Below are positions 1 to 8,135 of a stretch of DNA of 64,000 nt, piece by piece (the stretch's first letter is position 1; each line of letters opens with the position of its first letter). A program made the position numbers and the translations under genes. Origin of the DNA: Bacillota bacterium (GTDB lineage: Bacteria > Bacillota > Clostridia > Acetivibrionales > DTU013); assembly GCA_023426125.1 (NCBI GenBank), contig JAFABI010000010.1, forward strand, positions 1 through 64,000. The letters are read 5' to 3'. The notes beneath the pieces are model-generated. The model did no database searches, was not told where the DNA came from, and saw only the letters and a list, made by a program, of their open reading frames with translations.

Positions 1-1319
1 GAGCCTTTGACCAGAACCGCGTCGCCGGGAGACAGAAAGGATTTCAACTCCGCTGCGGCCTGACCGTTATTGTCAAAAACGCGGCAGTCGATCCCGGACC
101 GGACGGAGCGGGCGCCCTCGGCCACGGTTTTCGCCTCCGGACCGACGGTGAGTAAAATGTCGACTCCGTTTTCCGCGGCGCAGACACCGACTTCAAAATG
201 CGCCTGCCGGGAATACTCCCCCAGTTCGAGCATGTCCGCCAGCACGGCTACTCTGCGGCCGGTCCGGAACCCCGAAAGGACGCTGAGGCTGCTTTTGGCC
301 GCGTCGGGACTGGAGTTGTAGGAATCGTCGATGACGGTGACCTCGTTGACATGGTAAATATGCTGGCGCATGGCGAGCGGGCGGTAATCCCCCAGCGCAG
401 CGGCGGCCCGGTCCAGGGGCACGCCCAGCCGCTCCGCCACGGCAAGACCGGCGAGCGCATCAAGAGCATGGTGCATTCCAGGTACCGGCAGGGTCACATC
501 GACGCGCTCTCTCCTCGGAGCAATGCAGCGGAAAGCGGTGGTTTCCTTTTGAACCGTAATCCCCTCCGCGCGGAAATCGCACCATGGCGCCGTGCCGTAA
601 AAGACGGTCTCATACGGCGTCTTTCCGCGGAGGCCGGCGAGCATCGGGTCGTCCCCGTTTAAAAACAGAACGGAACCCTGTGTGAACCGGTCGGTGATGT
701 GCAGCTTCTCCCGCAGGATGTTCTCCCGCGTTTTGAGCTGGCCGATGTGGGCAACGCCGATGTTGGTCATGACAGCGTACTTCGGCTCGGCAACCTGCGC
801 AAGGCGCGCCATTTCGCCGAAATCGCTCATCCCCATCTCCACCGCTGCCGCTTCGTGTGCCCTGGAAAACCCGAACATCATCAGCGGCAGTCCGATCTGG
901 CTGTTATGGTTTCCCCTCGTTTTCATCACGTTGTATCTTGCGGAGAGTGCAAGCGCGACCATTTCTTTCGTCGTCGTCTTCCCGACGCTCCCCGTGATCC
1001 CAACGACAGGGATGGGAAATCTCTTCCGATAGGCGGCGGCAATGTGCTGGAGCGCCAGCTGAGTCGAATCCACCGCGATCCAGGCTTCTTCCGCCTCCAT
1101 CCGCGTATGCTCCTGCGTCAGCGCCGCAGCCGCGCCCGAGGCGAATGCGGTGTGCAGAAAGGTGTGGGCGTCCGTCTTTTTTCCTTTCAGGGGGACAAAC
1201 AGGGAACCGTCGGCCACCTCCCGGCTGTCGGTCACCACCGAGGTCACCACCGTGTCCGGGTCCCCGCAGAGTAATTTTCCGCCGCACGCGGCGACGATAT
1301 TGCGTACCGTCATTTCCAT
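1..1319 (-). CDS. murF: MurF, UDP-MurNAc-tripeptide:D-Ala-D-X ligase, 3' end outside window
   Basis: MurF joins a D-Ala-D-X dipeptide to UDP-MurNAc-tripeptide in the cytoplasm with ATP. About 439 residues are visible and the C-terminus runs off the left edge. The central ATPase domain has the Mur ligase P-loop GITGSVGKTTTKE, followed by TRGNHNSQIG and VEMGMSDFGEM, then IDDSYNSSP in the C-terminal half, all typical MurF motifs. The ATG at 1319 follows AGAGGTG at good spacing. It lies downstream of vanX in the same direction, so I infer it serves the D-Ala-D-Lac pathway as a second MurF. The stretch is visibly richer in G+C than the van genes beside it, which suggests a different origin. The housekeeping murF could be elsewhere or this could be the only copy; the window cannot tell. 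Confidence 0.93.
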   Translation of the reverse strand, partial: MEMTVRNIVAACGGKLLCGDPDTVVTSVVTDSREVADGSLFVPLKGKKTDAHTFLHTAFASGAAAALTQEHTRMEAEEAWIAVDSTQLALQHIAAAYRKRFPIPVVGITGSVGKTTTKEMVALALSARYNVMKTRGNHNSQIGLPLMMFGFSRAHEAAAVEMGMSDFGEMARLAQVAEPKYAVMTNIGVAHIGQLKTRENILREKLHITDRFTQGSVLFLNGDDPMLAGLRGKTPYETVFYGTAPWCDFRAEGITVQKETTAFRCIAPRRERVDVTLPVPGMHHALDALAGLAVAERLGVPLDRAAAALGDYRPLAMRQHIYHVNEVTVIDDSYNSSPDAAKSSLSVLSGFRTGRRVAVLADMLELGEYSRQAHFEVGVCAAENGVDILLTVGPEAKTVAEGARSVRSGIDCRVFDNNGQAAAELKSFLSPGDAVLVKG

Positions 1320-1384
1320 TGTAACAAGCACCTCTTTTTAAAACGATTATGTTGCCTAAATATTTTTTGGGCCGGCTTAACTAT

Positions 1385-1603
1385 TACTACAGCAAAAACT
1401 TCATTTATTTATCGGCTTTTATGCGCCTTGCAGAAATGATCGAGAACGCTTCAACAATTTATTTCGCAAAATCTTATTTTGCGAAATATTACATTAATGA
1501 AATATAACGTACAAATTTTTATTTCATTAATGTAATATTTGTACGTTATATATTGTTTATATTGTTATTTCTGCAAGGATAATTCGGTAGTTTTGCTGTA
1601 GTA
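1385..1603. repeat. MITE-like palindromic element between vanX and murF
   Basis: The ends are inverted repeats: TACTACAGCAAAAACT (1385-1400) against AGTTTTGCTGTAGTA (1589-1603). Inside lies a second pair, CCTTGCAGAAAT (1426-1437) and ATTTCTGCAAGG (1567-1578). The core has a hairpin ATTTCGCAAAAT/ATTTTGCGAAAT (1461-1487) and two interleaved perfect inverted repeats, A (1488-1503) with A' (1521-1536) and B (1502-1516) with B' (1537-1551). No coding frame is apparent. The element abuts the vanX stop codon. It is probably a non-autonomous mobile element, and it could also affect transcription into murF. Confidence 0.6.
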
Positions 1604-2212
1604 CTATGCAATGAGAAAATCAAAATAAGTGTTTGGATAGGGTTCGTGTTTCAGTATATAATGCCACCACTCGTAATCGTACGAAACAAAACCGCAGTCC
1701 TCCATGATAGAACAAAGGTATTGACGGTTTCTCGCTTCGGCTTGCGTGATTCCTTTTGCTCCGTGATGCGAGACGGAATCCATCAAATCAAAGTCGCCGC
1801 CCATTGGAACAAGTGTACCGGCAGCTAAATGATAAAGCGTTAAGTCAATTGCGCTGCCCCGACTGTGGCCCGATTTAGCGGCCACATATCCTTTTTCAAC
1901 GATCTCGGTTTTGTCAATATTCGGATAGTGTTTTCGTTTCGTCCGGCCATCTTCCGGCTGTTTTGACCAGCGCAGAAAACAATCTACGGCGCATTGAGGG
2001 CGGTAACCATCCCAAAGAAGCAAGCCAAAGCCAAAGGCTGCGGCGTTTTCTCGCGCTTTTTCCAGGGCTGCGCACAAAGCTCTCGTACCGACAATTCGAT
2101 TTGCTGCATATCCGTCCACCGGTTTGCCGGTAAAATTATCCCATGTGGCGTATTTAGCATCCCAACGTATTCCTGATACAAACTCGTCTACAAAGACAAA
2201 ATCATTTTTCAT
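1604..2212 (-). CDS. vanX: VanX D-alanyl-D-alanine dipeptidase
   Basis: A zinc-dependent D,D-dipeptidase that hydrolyses D-Ala-D-Ala but spares D-Ala-D-Lac, so that only the depsipeptide enters cell-wall precursors. At 202 residues it has exactly the length of enterococcal VanX. The zinc ligands fall at the expected positions: His116 and Asp123 in SGHSRGSAIDLTL, and His184 in EWWHY, with catalytic Glu181 and Arg71 in WDGYRP. The ATG overlaps the stop of the upstream ligase gene (ATGA), showing translational coupling as in known vanHAX operons. It has no fused VanY-type domain. The short alternative, a VanXY bifunctional enzyme, is excluded by length. Confidence 0.96.
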   Translation of the reverse strand: MKNDFVFVDEFVSGIRWDAKYATWDNFTGKPVDGYAANRIVGTRALCAALEKARENAAAFGFGLLLWDGYRPQCAVDCFLRWSKQPEDGRTKRKHYPNIDKTEIVEKGYVAAKSGHSRGSAIDLTLYHLAAGTLVPMGGDFDLMDSVSHHGAKGITQAEARNRQYLCSIMEDCGFVSYDYEWWHYILKHEPYPNTYFDFLIA

Positions 2213-3249
2213 CGTCTTTTCCCTTTCAATGTCAACGACACAATCCGGTCGATTACTTCGGCAAACGGCAACCCTGTGGCTGCCATCATTCTCGGATAAC
2301 GGCTGTATGAGGTCATACCGGGCAAAGTATTAACCTCGTTAAGTATTACTTTTCCGTCTTCCTTCAGAAACATATCCACCCGCGAAAGTCCCCTGCATCC
2401 CAAGGCGCGATATACGGCTTTTGCTGTCTCCTGAACGAGCAAGCGCGCCTCTGCCGGAATGTCAGCGGGAACGGTTACTGTTGAGTTTTCGGAACCGTTT
2501 TCAGGCTTATTCTCCTGATGGATTCTGAAAAAACCATGAGACAGACAAATTCGATCTACCTCGCCTGCAATCAAATCCATATCGCTCCCTAATATCGCAC
2601 ATCCTACCTCGCTGCCGACGACAGCCTCTTCAATCAACACCTTCGAGTCATACTGTCTTGCGGTTTCCACCGCGCTCGGCAATTCTTCTTTTCGGCATAC
2701 CTTACTGATGCCGAAAGATGAACCCGAACGGGCCGGCTTTACAAAAACGGGATAAGTAAACCGTTCGGCATCAATATTCTCGTTCGCCGTGACAATCCGG
2801 AAATTTGGCGTAGCAATCCCCGCGTTTCCAGCGACGATATAGGCAAGGGATTTGTCCATACACAGCGCAGAACTTTGGACATCGCAGCCTGCATAGGGGA
2901 TGCCGGAAAGCTCCAACAAACCTTGCATCGCACCATCCTCGCCAAGTTTGCCATGTAGAATGGGAAACACCATATCCAAACGGATCGTTTTGTATTGTCC
3001 CTGCTCCAGAACAAGCAATCCGTGTACGCTTCTGTCCGGTGACAGCATAGCCGGACGGCAGCTGCCGTTTTCCCAATTTGCGTCAGGGCAGTGACAAAGC
3101 TTCCAAACACCATTTTTCGTTATCCCGATATAGAACGGTTCATACTTTTCAATATCAAGGTTTTTTGCGACCTCTTGCGCAGATTTAACGGAGATGGGAT
3201 GTTCTTCGGAACAGCCTCCGAATATAATTGCAATTTTCAACCTATCCAT
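2209..3249 (-). CDS. D-alanine--D-lactate ligase (VanA/VanB type)
   Basis: An ATP-grasp ligase of 346 residues that joins D-Ala to D-lactate for vancomycin-resistant peptidoglycan precursors. It carries the N-terminal FGGCSEEH, the ATP-grasp KPARSGSSFG near residue 171, and VDMFLKEDGKVILNEVNTLPG at the C-terminal metal site (positions 291-311). The omega loop contains FRIHQE with a His at position 244, the residue that in VanA favours D-lactate over D-Ala at the second site. VanC, VanE and VanG type D-Ser ligases lack this loop. The start at 3249 is chosen because AAAGGAGA lies 7 bases upstream; an upstream TTG has no good site. The nearest type (A, B, M, F, I and so on) needs a tree, so no type letter is assigned. 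Confidence 0.95.
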   Translation of the reverse strand: MDRLKIAIIFGGCSEEHPISVKSAQEVAKNLDIEKYEPFYIGITKNGVWKLCHCPDANWENGSCRPAMLSPDRSVHGLLVLEQGQYKTIRLDMVFPILHGKLGEDGAMQGLLELSGIPYAGCDVQSSALCMDKSLAYIVAGNAGIATPNFRIVTANENIDAERFTYPVFVKPARSGSSFGISKVCRKEELPSAVETARQYDSKVLIEEAVVGSEVGCAILGSDMDLIAGEVDRICLSHGFFRIHQENKPENGSENSTVTVPADIPAEARLLVQETAKAVYRALGCRGLSRVDMFLKEDGKVILNEVNTLPGMTSYSRYPRMMAATGLPFAEVIDRIVSLTLKGKRR

Positions 3250-3261
3250 GCTGCTTTCTCC

Positions 3262-3436
3262 TTTCAATTTCCAATGGGGGCATGCCCCATACCCCCTCGC
3301 TGCGGGCGAAATGAATTCGCCCTACGCTACACTTCGTGCGCCACGCCTATACGTGGCGTTTGACCAACGTCTGTTGGGCATTGCTACCCTCCACTGACTG
3401 CTTTTTCAATCGGTACCCCCTCCTAAGAGGAGGGGG
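3262..3436. repeat. Dispersed palindromic repeat overlapping the 3' end of vanH
   Basis: A cluster of short palindromes: CAATGGGGGCATGCCCC (3272 onward), GCGAAATGAATTCGC, CCACGCCTATACGTGG, and a perfect 9-bp hairpin CCCCCTCCT/AGGAGGGGG (3416-3436). The left part, TTTCAATTTC plus CAATGGGGGCAT, recurs at 24780. It fills the vanH-ligase gap and supplies the last codons of vanH. It looks like an inserted intergenic repeat, not a regulatory site. Confidence 0.6.
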
Positions 3437-4396
3437 ACTGTGACGTTGTTCAAATTTCAGGCAATTGACAATCGTATTTTCAACAGTATCGCTCAAGGCG
3501 CGTTCAGTGTAATAGGCGGTGTGCGGAGTAATAAGAACATTTGGTAATTTTTGCAGCCTCAACAACAGATTGCTTTCAATGGTTTTTTTTCTGCAGTCAA
3601 AGTAGAATACTCCTTCCTCTCCTTCTAGGACATCCAACGCCGCACCGCCTAGTTTACCGCTTTCCAGCGCCGGAATAAGAGCCTCGGTATCAAGAAGCGA
3701 ACCGCGTCCCGTATTGATGATAAACGCGCCGTGCTTCATCTGCTCGATACGCTGACGATTTAAAAGATGGTTTGTATCCGCGTTAAGTGGTGTATGGAGC
3801 GTTACAATATCGCTCTGCTGTAACAATTTATCAAGAGGAACGTAATCGGCAGAGGTTATGGGACGATGGTCATAGGCTAATATGCGGCAGCCAAAGCCCC
3901 GCAGCCTGTCCATAACTGCTGCGCCAATGCGTCCTGTTCCAATTACTCCAATGGTCATATCGCGTAATTCTTTCCCGCGTACATCATTCAATCTGAAATC
4001 ATGAATATCTGCACGGCTGATAATGGATTTTGCATTTCGCACCGCCATCAGCATCAGCATTAATGTGTAATCAGCCACGCTATCGGGCGAATAAGCGACA
4101 TTTTCAACGGAAATGCCAACGCTCTCCGCGTATTTTACATTCATATGGTTATATCCGATACTTCTTGTGGAGATATACATTACACCGGCTTGGCTGAGCG
4201 CAAGAAGAATAGAATTTGTGATTTGAGTTTTATGACCGACGCTGATGCATCGATTTCCAAATGCCAGCTCAATATTAACTTCAGATACCGCCGCATCTGT
4301 GACAGTGGGCATAACGCCAAATCGAGGCGCCATCTCTCGGAACAATACGGCCTCATCCCGCCCGCATCCATAAATTGTAATTCCCGCTTTTGCCAT
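3347..4396 (-). CDS. vanH: VanH D-lactate dehydrogenase with repeat-derived C-terminus
   Basis: An NAD(P)H-dependent 2-hydroxyacid dehydrogenase that reduces pyruvate to D-lactate for the adjacent ligase. The Rossmann motif GTGRIG is at 153-158, with catalytic Arg231 (NTGRGSLLD), Glu260 (EGEEG) and His292 (ITPHTAYYT). VDYTLMLML and LDVLEGEEGVFY are typical of the VanH/LdhA branch. The product is 349 residues against about 322 for classical VanH. The extra ~31 residues from position 318 (SPPPLRRGYRL onward) are encoded by the dispersed repeat that follows, so the natural stop was probably lost when the repeat entered. The catalytic core is intact. The start ATG at 4396 follows GAAAGGAT with rather long spacing. 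Confidence 0.93.
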   Translation of the reverse strand: MAKAGITIYGCGRDEAVLFREMAPRFGVMPTVTDAAVSEVNIELAFGNRCISVGHKTQITNSILLALSQAGVMYISTRSIGYNHMNVKYAESVGISVENVAYSPDSVADYTLMLMLMAVRNAKSIISRADIHDFRLNDVRGKELRDMTIGVIGTGRIGAAVMDRLRGFGCRILAYDHRPITSADYVPLDKLLQQSDIVTLHTPLNADTNHLLNRQRIEQMKHGAFIINTGRGSLLDTEALIPALESGKLGGAALDVLEGEEGVFYFDCRKKTIESNLLLRLQKLPNVLITPHTAYYTERALSDTVENTIVNCLKFEQRHSPPPLRRGYRLKKQSVEGSNAQQTLVKRHV

Positions 4397-4565
4397 GAGT
4401 CAGATTTATCCTTTCATATTTCTTCTTTGCTTTTATCGCATACTATTTCAAATTAACGTAGAAGTAAGATCTTTTCTTCACTCTACCGTTTGCAAGTAGA
4501 AATAGAAACATTTGCATGATCTAGTTTCTTTTTATGTCCGAGCCCCCCCTTTCAGGAATATAAAA

Positions 4566-4609
4566 GCCTGTCTGCTTCGGCAAATTCATTTTACCGAAAT
4601 CAGGCAGGC
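4566..4609 (-). promoter_or_regulatory. Stem-loop in the vanH leader region
   Basis: GCCTGTCTG (4566-4574) pairs with CAGGCAGGC (4601-4609) with one G-T, and an inner TTCGG/CCGAA pair extends the stem. Read on the minus strand the stem is followed by TTTTAT, so it could act as a second terminator after murG, or as an attenuator if vanH transcription starts upstream of it. It lies about 170 bases before the vanH start. Confidence 0.45.
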
Positions 4610-4689
4610 GATGTTGGAATTTTTGCTTATCAAAAGCTTAATAAATTCTTATGAAAAGCTTATTATTTTCCTAACTGTTTTTACTTAAG

Positions 4690-4709
4690 GGGCTGTTGCA
4701 AAACAGCCC
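4690..4709. repeat. Short palindrome GGGCTGTT-GCAA-AACAGCCC
   Basis: A perfect 8-bp inverted repeat sits next to the bidirectional terminator after murG. It may be the end of a degraded element or simply part of the terminator cluster. Confidence 0.4.
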
Positions 4710-4713
4710 GAGC

Positions 4714-4762
4714 AAAAAGATGAGGTAGTCGCACCAAAGGGTGTCGGCTACCTCATTTTTTT
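4714..4762. terminator. Bidirectional Rho-independent terminator after murG
   Basis: ATGAGGTAG (4720-4728) pairs with CTACCTCAT (4748-4756). The stem is flanked by seven T on the plus side and CTTTTT when read on the minus strand. It closes the vanR-vanS-murG unit 16 bases past the murG stop and separates it from vanH-ligase-vanX. Confidence 0.8.
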
Positions 4763-4777
4763 GCTTTAGAATCAAGT

Positions 4778-5845
4778 TCAAGTTTTTGCAGTCTTGCAGA
4801 TAACGTTAAAGACGCCTTCAAGACCGTTTTTAACGGCGCTCTTATCCATCTTTTCAATATAAAACGCCCTGTTCTGATATAAAGCGTTGATAAGGCCGAG
4901 AAATTTCTCGGGCGTCGCGGCGCTCTGGTCAAGAACCTCGCTGAAGCCCTGCTTTTGAAAGGACTTCGCGTTGATGATCTGGTCGCCGCGGCTAAAGTTT
5001 AACGCGTAGGGGATAAGCAGGCTGGGCTTTTTAAGCGCCAGCAGCTCGAAGATGCTCGTGGCGCCGGCGCGCGACACAACGATGTCCGCCGTCGTAAAAA
5101 TATCGGGCAGGTCGCCTGAGACATATTCAAACTGCCTGTAGCCCGGCGTGCCCTTAAGTTCGTCGCTGAGGTTGCCCTTGCCGCAGATATGGCAGATATC
5201 AAACTGCGGCAGCAGACTGTCAAGGCAGCTGCGCAAAAGGCCGTTGATAAACGGAGCGCCCTGACTGCCGCCGGTTGCCACGATCACGGGCTTTTTTCCG
5301 TCGAAGCCGCATAACCGCCGGCCGCGCACGGCGTCGCCGTGAAGCAGGCTTTCGCGTATCGGCAGTCCGGTAAAAACGCCTTTGCCTTGGGGCAGCTGGT
5401 CTCCGGTTTCAGGGAAGGTATAGCAGATTTTTTGGGCAAACGGTATCGAAAGACGGTTTGCAAGGCCGACGGTGCAGTCGGATTCGTGCGCGACTACAGG
5501 GACGCGGCAGAAATGCGCCGCCCAAACCACCGGGGCGGAAACAAAACCGCCCTTGCTGAAAACAATATCGGGTTTGACCTTTCGCATCACCGACAGAGCT
5601 TCAAAGAAGCCCGCGCCTATTTTAAAAACGTCGGTGAAATTCTTTACGTCAAGGTATCTTCTGAGCTTGCCGCCCGTAATGCCGTGAAACGGCACCTTTT
5701 GCTGGGCGATCAGCCCTTCCTCCATGCCGCCGCGCAGCCCGACGTAATGTATGCTGAACCCGGCCTTTTTGAGCTTCGGGATAAGCGCTATGTTCGGTGT
5801 TATGTGCCCCGCGGTGCCCCCGCCTGTAAGAACGATCATTTTCAT
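4778..5845 (-). CDS. MurG-like lipid II synthase paralogue
   Basis: A GT28-family enzyme expected to transfer GlcNAc from UDP-GlcNAc to lipid I, giving lipid II at the inner face of the membrane. At 355 residues it has MurG length. It shows the N-terminal glycine loop GGGTAGHI, KPDIVFSKGGFVS, a VAHESD acceptor-side motif, GGSQGA at the start of the C-terminal domain, and VSRAGATSIFELLALKKPSLLIP at the UDP-GlcNAc site. The ATG overlaps the vanS stop (ATGA), so it is co-translated with the regulators and would be co-expressed with them. Location in the van locus suggests a version tuned for depsipeptide lipid I, which is inference; the sequence alone shows only MurG family membership. Confidence 0.88.
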   Translation of the reverse strand: MKMIVLTGGGTAGHITPNIALIPKLKKAGFSIHYVGLRGGMEEGLIAQQKVPFHGITGGKLRRYLDVKNFTDVFKIGAGFFEALSVMRKVKPDIVFSKGGFVSAPVVWAAHFCRVPVVAHESDCTVGLANRLSIPFAQKICYTFPETGDQLPQGKGVFTGLPIRESLLHGDAVRGRRLCGFDGKKPVIVATGGSQGAPFINGLLRSCLDSLLPQFDICHICGKGNLSDELKGTPGYRQFEYVSGDLPDIFTTADIVVSRAGATSIFELLALKKPSLLIPYALNFSRGDQIINAKSFQKQGFSEVLDQSAATPEKFLGLINALYQNRAFYIEKMDKSAVKNGLEGVFNVICKTAKT

Positions 5846-7035
5846 TGAAACCCTCCGCTAAAGGTGTTGTCGGGAACTTTTTCCACCGGTGCGTTTTCTT
5901 GCTTTTGTGGAAGTACGACAGTAAAAACTGTCTTTTCCGTATTACTTCGTACGAAAATATCGCCTCCATGCGCGTTTACGATTTCTTTGGCAATAGCCAG
6001 TCCAAGCCCGGCACCGCCTGTATTGGTAGAACGGGATGTGTCCAGCCGGAAAAATTTATCAAATATCGTTTTCAGTTTTTCTTGTGGGATAGGATTACCT
6101 TGATTTGTAAAAGTGATAATAATATTTTTATCCTGCTGCTGAGCGGAAATATCAATGACGCTGTTTTCATAGTTATACGCTATCGCATTTTTCAGAATGT
6201 TATAGAACACACGAGCCAGTTTATCTGCATCTCCCCACAGAGTGAGACCGTCAGGCACATTGACGGACACCTGCTTGTCCTGTGGAGTCAGCATTGGATA
6301 GAATTCATCTGCCATCTGCTGGAGCATGAAAAGCAAATTGATTTTTTCTTTATTCAAAACAATCGTTTGAAGATTAAATCTTGTGATCTCAAAAAACTCA
6401 TTTATAAGCTGCTCTAATCGATAAGCTTTTTCCAAGGTAATACCGACATATTTTTCCTTCTGTTCAGGAGGCATATCCGGAGCTTCATCCAGAAGACTTA
6501 AGTATCCTATAACGGAGGTCAGAGGTGTCTTTATATCATGAGCCAGGTAAACTACCAAATCATTTTTGCGCTGCTCGGCATCAAGCACGGCTTTCTTTTG
6601 TTTTTCCAGGTTGTTTTTTATCTGATTCAGCTTATTTTCCATAAAATCCAATTCCGGTGATAATGTAATTTCATCATCGGATTCCTCAGCAAGTCTATCC
6701 ATTCCGGCGCTGACCTCATCGAAATATTTGGTAAACCAGGAAATCGTAAATTTAAGTAATATAACCAAAAATATGAGGATCACAACAAGTGTAATAAATG
6801 CAATATTGTTAAGAAATGCATACCGATAAATCGTCAGAGCGTCTCTATCACGCAAATAAAACGTATTCATTAAAAAACGGACAATGCTATCTCCAAAACT
6901 AAAGCTTTTTTGAATTACAACGCGCAGGAAGATAACAGTTGCAACCGCGGCAAAAATAATAAGGAGCATTTGAAAAAATACTTTCCTTTTTAATTTTGAA
7001 TAATCATTCCTTCTTTTATCTCTCTTACTTTTCAA
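5842..7035 (-). CDS. vanS: VanS sensor histidine kinase
   Basis: A membrane histidine kinase that controls VanR phosphorylation in response to glycopeptides. It has two membrane segments (about 22-40 and 78-97), a short extracellular loop, an acidic linker, the phosphoacceptor His166 in YLAHDIKTPLTS, and N, G1 and G2 boxes (NILKNAIAY, TGGAGLGLAIAKE). Stretches such as RKNDLVVYLAHDIKTPLTSV and LSLLDEAPDMP resemble VanS of VanA-type operons closely. The start is taken as TTG 7035, preceded by GGGGGGTGGG and overlapping the last 11 bases of vanR, which matches the start context of vanSA; an upstream extension is possible but would run deep into vanR. Confidence 0.92.
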   Translation of the reverse strand: MKSKRDKRRNDYSKLKRKVFFQMLLIIFAAVATVIFLRVVIQKSFSFGDSIVRFLMNTFYLRDRDALTIYRYAFLNNIAFITLVVILIFLVILLKFTISWFTKYFDEVSAGMDRLAEESDDEITLSPELDFMENKLNQIKNNLEKQKKAVLDAEQRKNDLVVYLAHDIKTPLTSVIGYLSLLDEAPDMPPEQKEKYVGITLEKAYRLEQLINEFFEITRFNLQTIVLNKEKINLLFMLQQMADEFYPMLTPQDKQVSVNVPDGLTLWGDADKLARVFYNILKNAIAYNYENSVIDISAQQQDKNIIITFTNQGNPIPQEKLKTIFDKFFRLDTSRSTNTGGAGLGLAIAKEIVNAHGGDIFVRSNTEKTVFTVVLPQKQENAPVEKVPDNTFSGGFQ

Positions 7036-7732
7036 TTTTATAGCCCACCCCCCATACCGTTTTGATATATTTAGGATGCTCTGTGCTGTCATGCATTTTT
7101 TCTCTTAGATGTCGGATATGAACCATTACGGTATTATTGCTGCTAGTGAAATACTTATCTCCCCATACCTCATGGAACAATTCTTCCGAGCTGACCACCC
7201 GTCCGCGATTGGAACAAAGGGCCCAAAGAATGGAAAATTCCGTAGGAGTAAGAGATAGTTTTTTTTCATTCAAGGTACATTCATGGGTATCCATGTCCAA
7301 TACCAAGCCGGAAAAGGCAATCAAGTGTTCTTCCTGTTTTGGCTCTGAAGAATTATATTTGGTAAATCTCCGGAGCTGCGCCTTTACACGGGCAATCAGT
7401 TCCAATGGACGGAACGGCTTGGTGATATAGTCGTCCGCACCTAATGTCAGCCCGGTAATCTTATCGATTACTTCTTCTTTGGCTGTCAGCATGATAACCG
7501 GAAATTTATGCTTTTCCCGGATTTGATGACAGATTGAAAAACCGTCTACATCGGGGAGCATGACATCCAAAATGGCGAGGTCCAGTTTTTCATTTTCAAT
7601 ACAGTTAAAGGCATCCTTGCCGTTATAAAATTTAAAGATAGTATAGTTCTCATTTTTCAGATAAACTTCAACCAAATCGGCAATCGCTTGTTCATCATCA
7701 ACGATTAAAATATTTGCAGCCAAAAGCGCCAT
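7025..7732 (-). CDS. vanR: VanR response regulator
   Basis: An OmpR-family activator of the van promoters. The receiver domain has the acidic pair in ILIVDDE, phosphoacceptor Asp56 (AILDVMLP) and Lys in YITKPFRPLEL. The C-terminal winged helix ends in VHIRHLREKM and IKTVWGVGYKIEK, identical in style to VanRA. The ATG at 7732 (MALLAANILIVDDE) is preferred; a further upstream TTG would add ten residues not found in the family. It is first in vanR-vanS-murG, with a TATAAT box close upstream. Confidence 0.94.
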   Translation of the reverse strand: MALLAANILIVDDEQAIADLVEVYLKNENYTIFKFYNGKDAFNCIENEKLDLAILDVMLPDVDGFSICHQIREKHKFPVIMLTAKEEVIDKITGLTLGADDYITKPFRPLELIARVKAQLRRFTKYNSSEPKQEEHLIAFSGLVLDMDTHECTLNEKKLSLTPTEFSILWALCSNRGRVVSSEELFHEVWGDKYFTSSNNTVMVHIRHLREKMHDSTEHPKYIKTVWGVGYKIEK

Positions 7733-7764
7733 CTTCTTTCTTTTAAGTATATATCCCCACAATT

Positions 7765-7770
7765 ATTATA
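7765..7770 (-). promoter_or_regulatory. Putative -10 box of vanR
   Basis: A perfect TATAAT on the minus strand lies 33 bases before the vanR start. No clear -35 box is seen, which fits an activator-dependent promoter. Confidence 0.5.
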
Positions 7771-7927
7771 CCGCAAAGCAATAATCCATTTTATAGCTTT
7801 TTACTTATGAAAATCTTAAGACTTTCTGAATATCGCGATACTGATCGTCTTTTACACACCGCTATAAATATCAATTTCGTCAATACAAGGGTTTTAAGCA
7901 ATAAATTCCCTGAGTTTTAAAAGATTT

Positions 7928-7962
7928 AAGGGACAGTCGACCATATCGGCAAACTGTCCCTT
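7928..7962. repeat. Inverted repeat AAGGGACAGT/ACTGTCCCTT
   Basis: A perfect 10-bp inverted repeat lies between vanR and the downstream aminotransferase region, with a 15-base loop and TTTAA on the left flank. It resembles the GGGGACA hairpin at 20133-20211 and may be a dispersed repeat. The rest of 7771-8135 shows no gene. Confidence 0.45.
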
Positions 7963-8135
7963 ACCTTAAACCTGAAGCATTATTGTGATATAAGTTATCT
8001 TAGATTTTTAAGTATTTTACATTTGCGGTCATGGACCCCTTCCCGGGTAACCGGCTTTAATCGATTGCTGGATGGTAATTTTTAATGGCTATACCATTTA
8101 AAAAATTTAAAACAACGCTGCACAGCGCTTTCACC

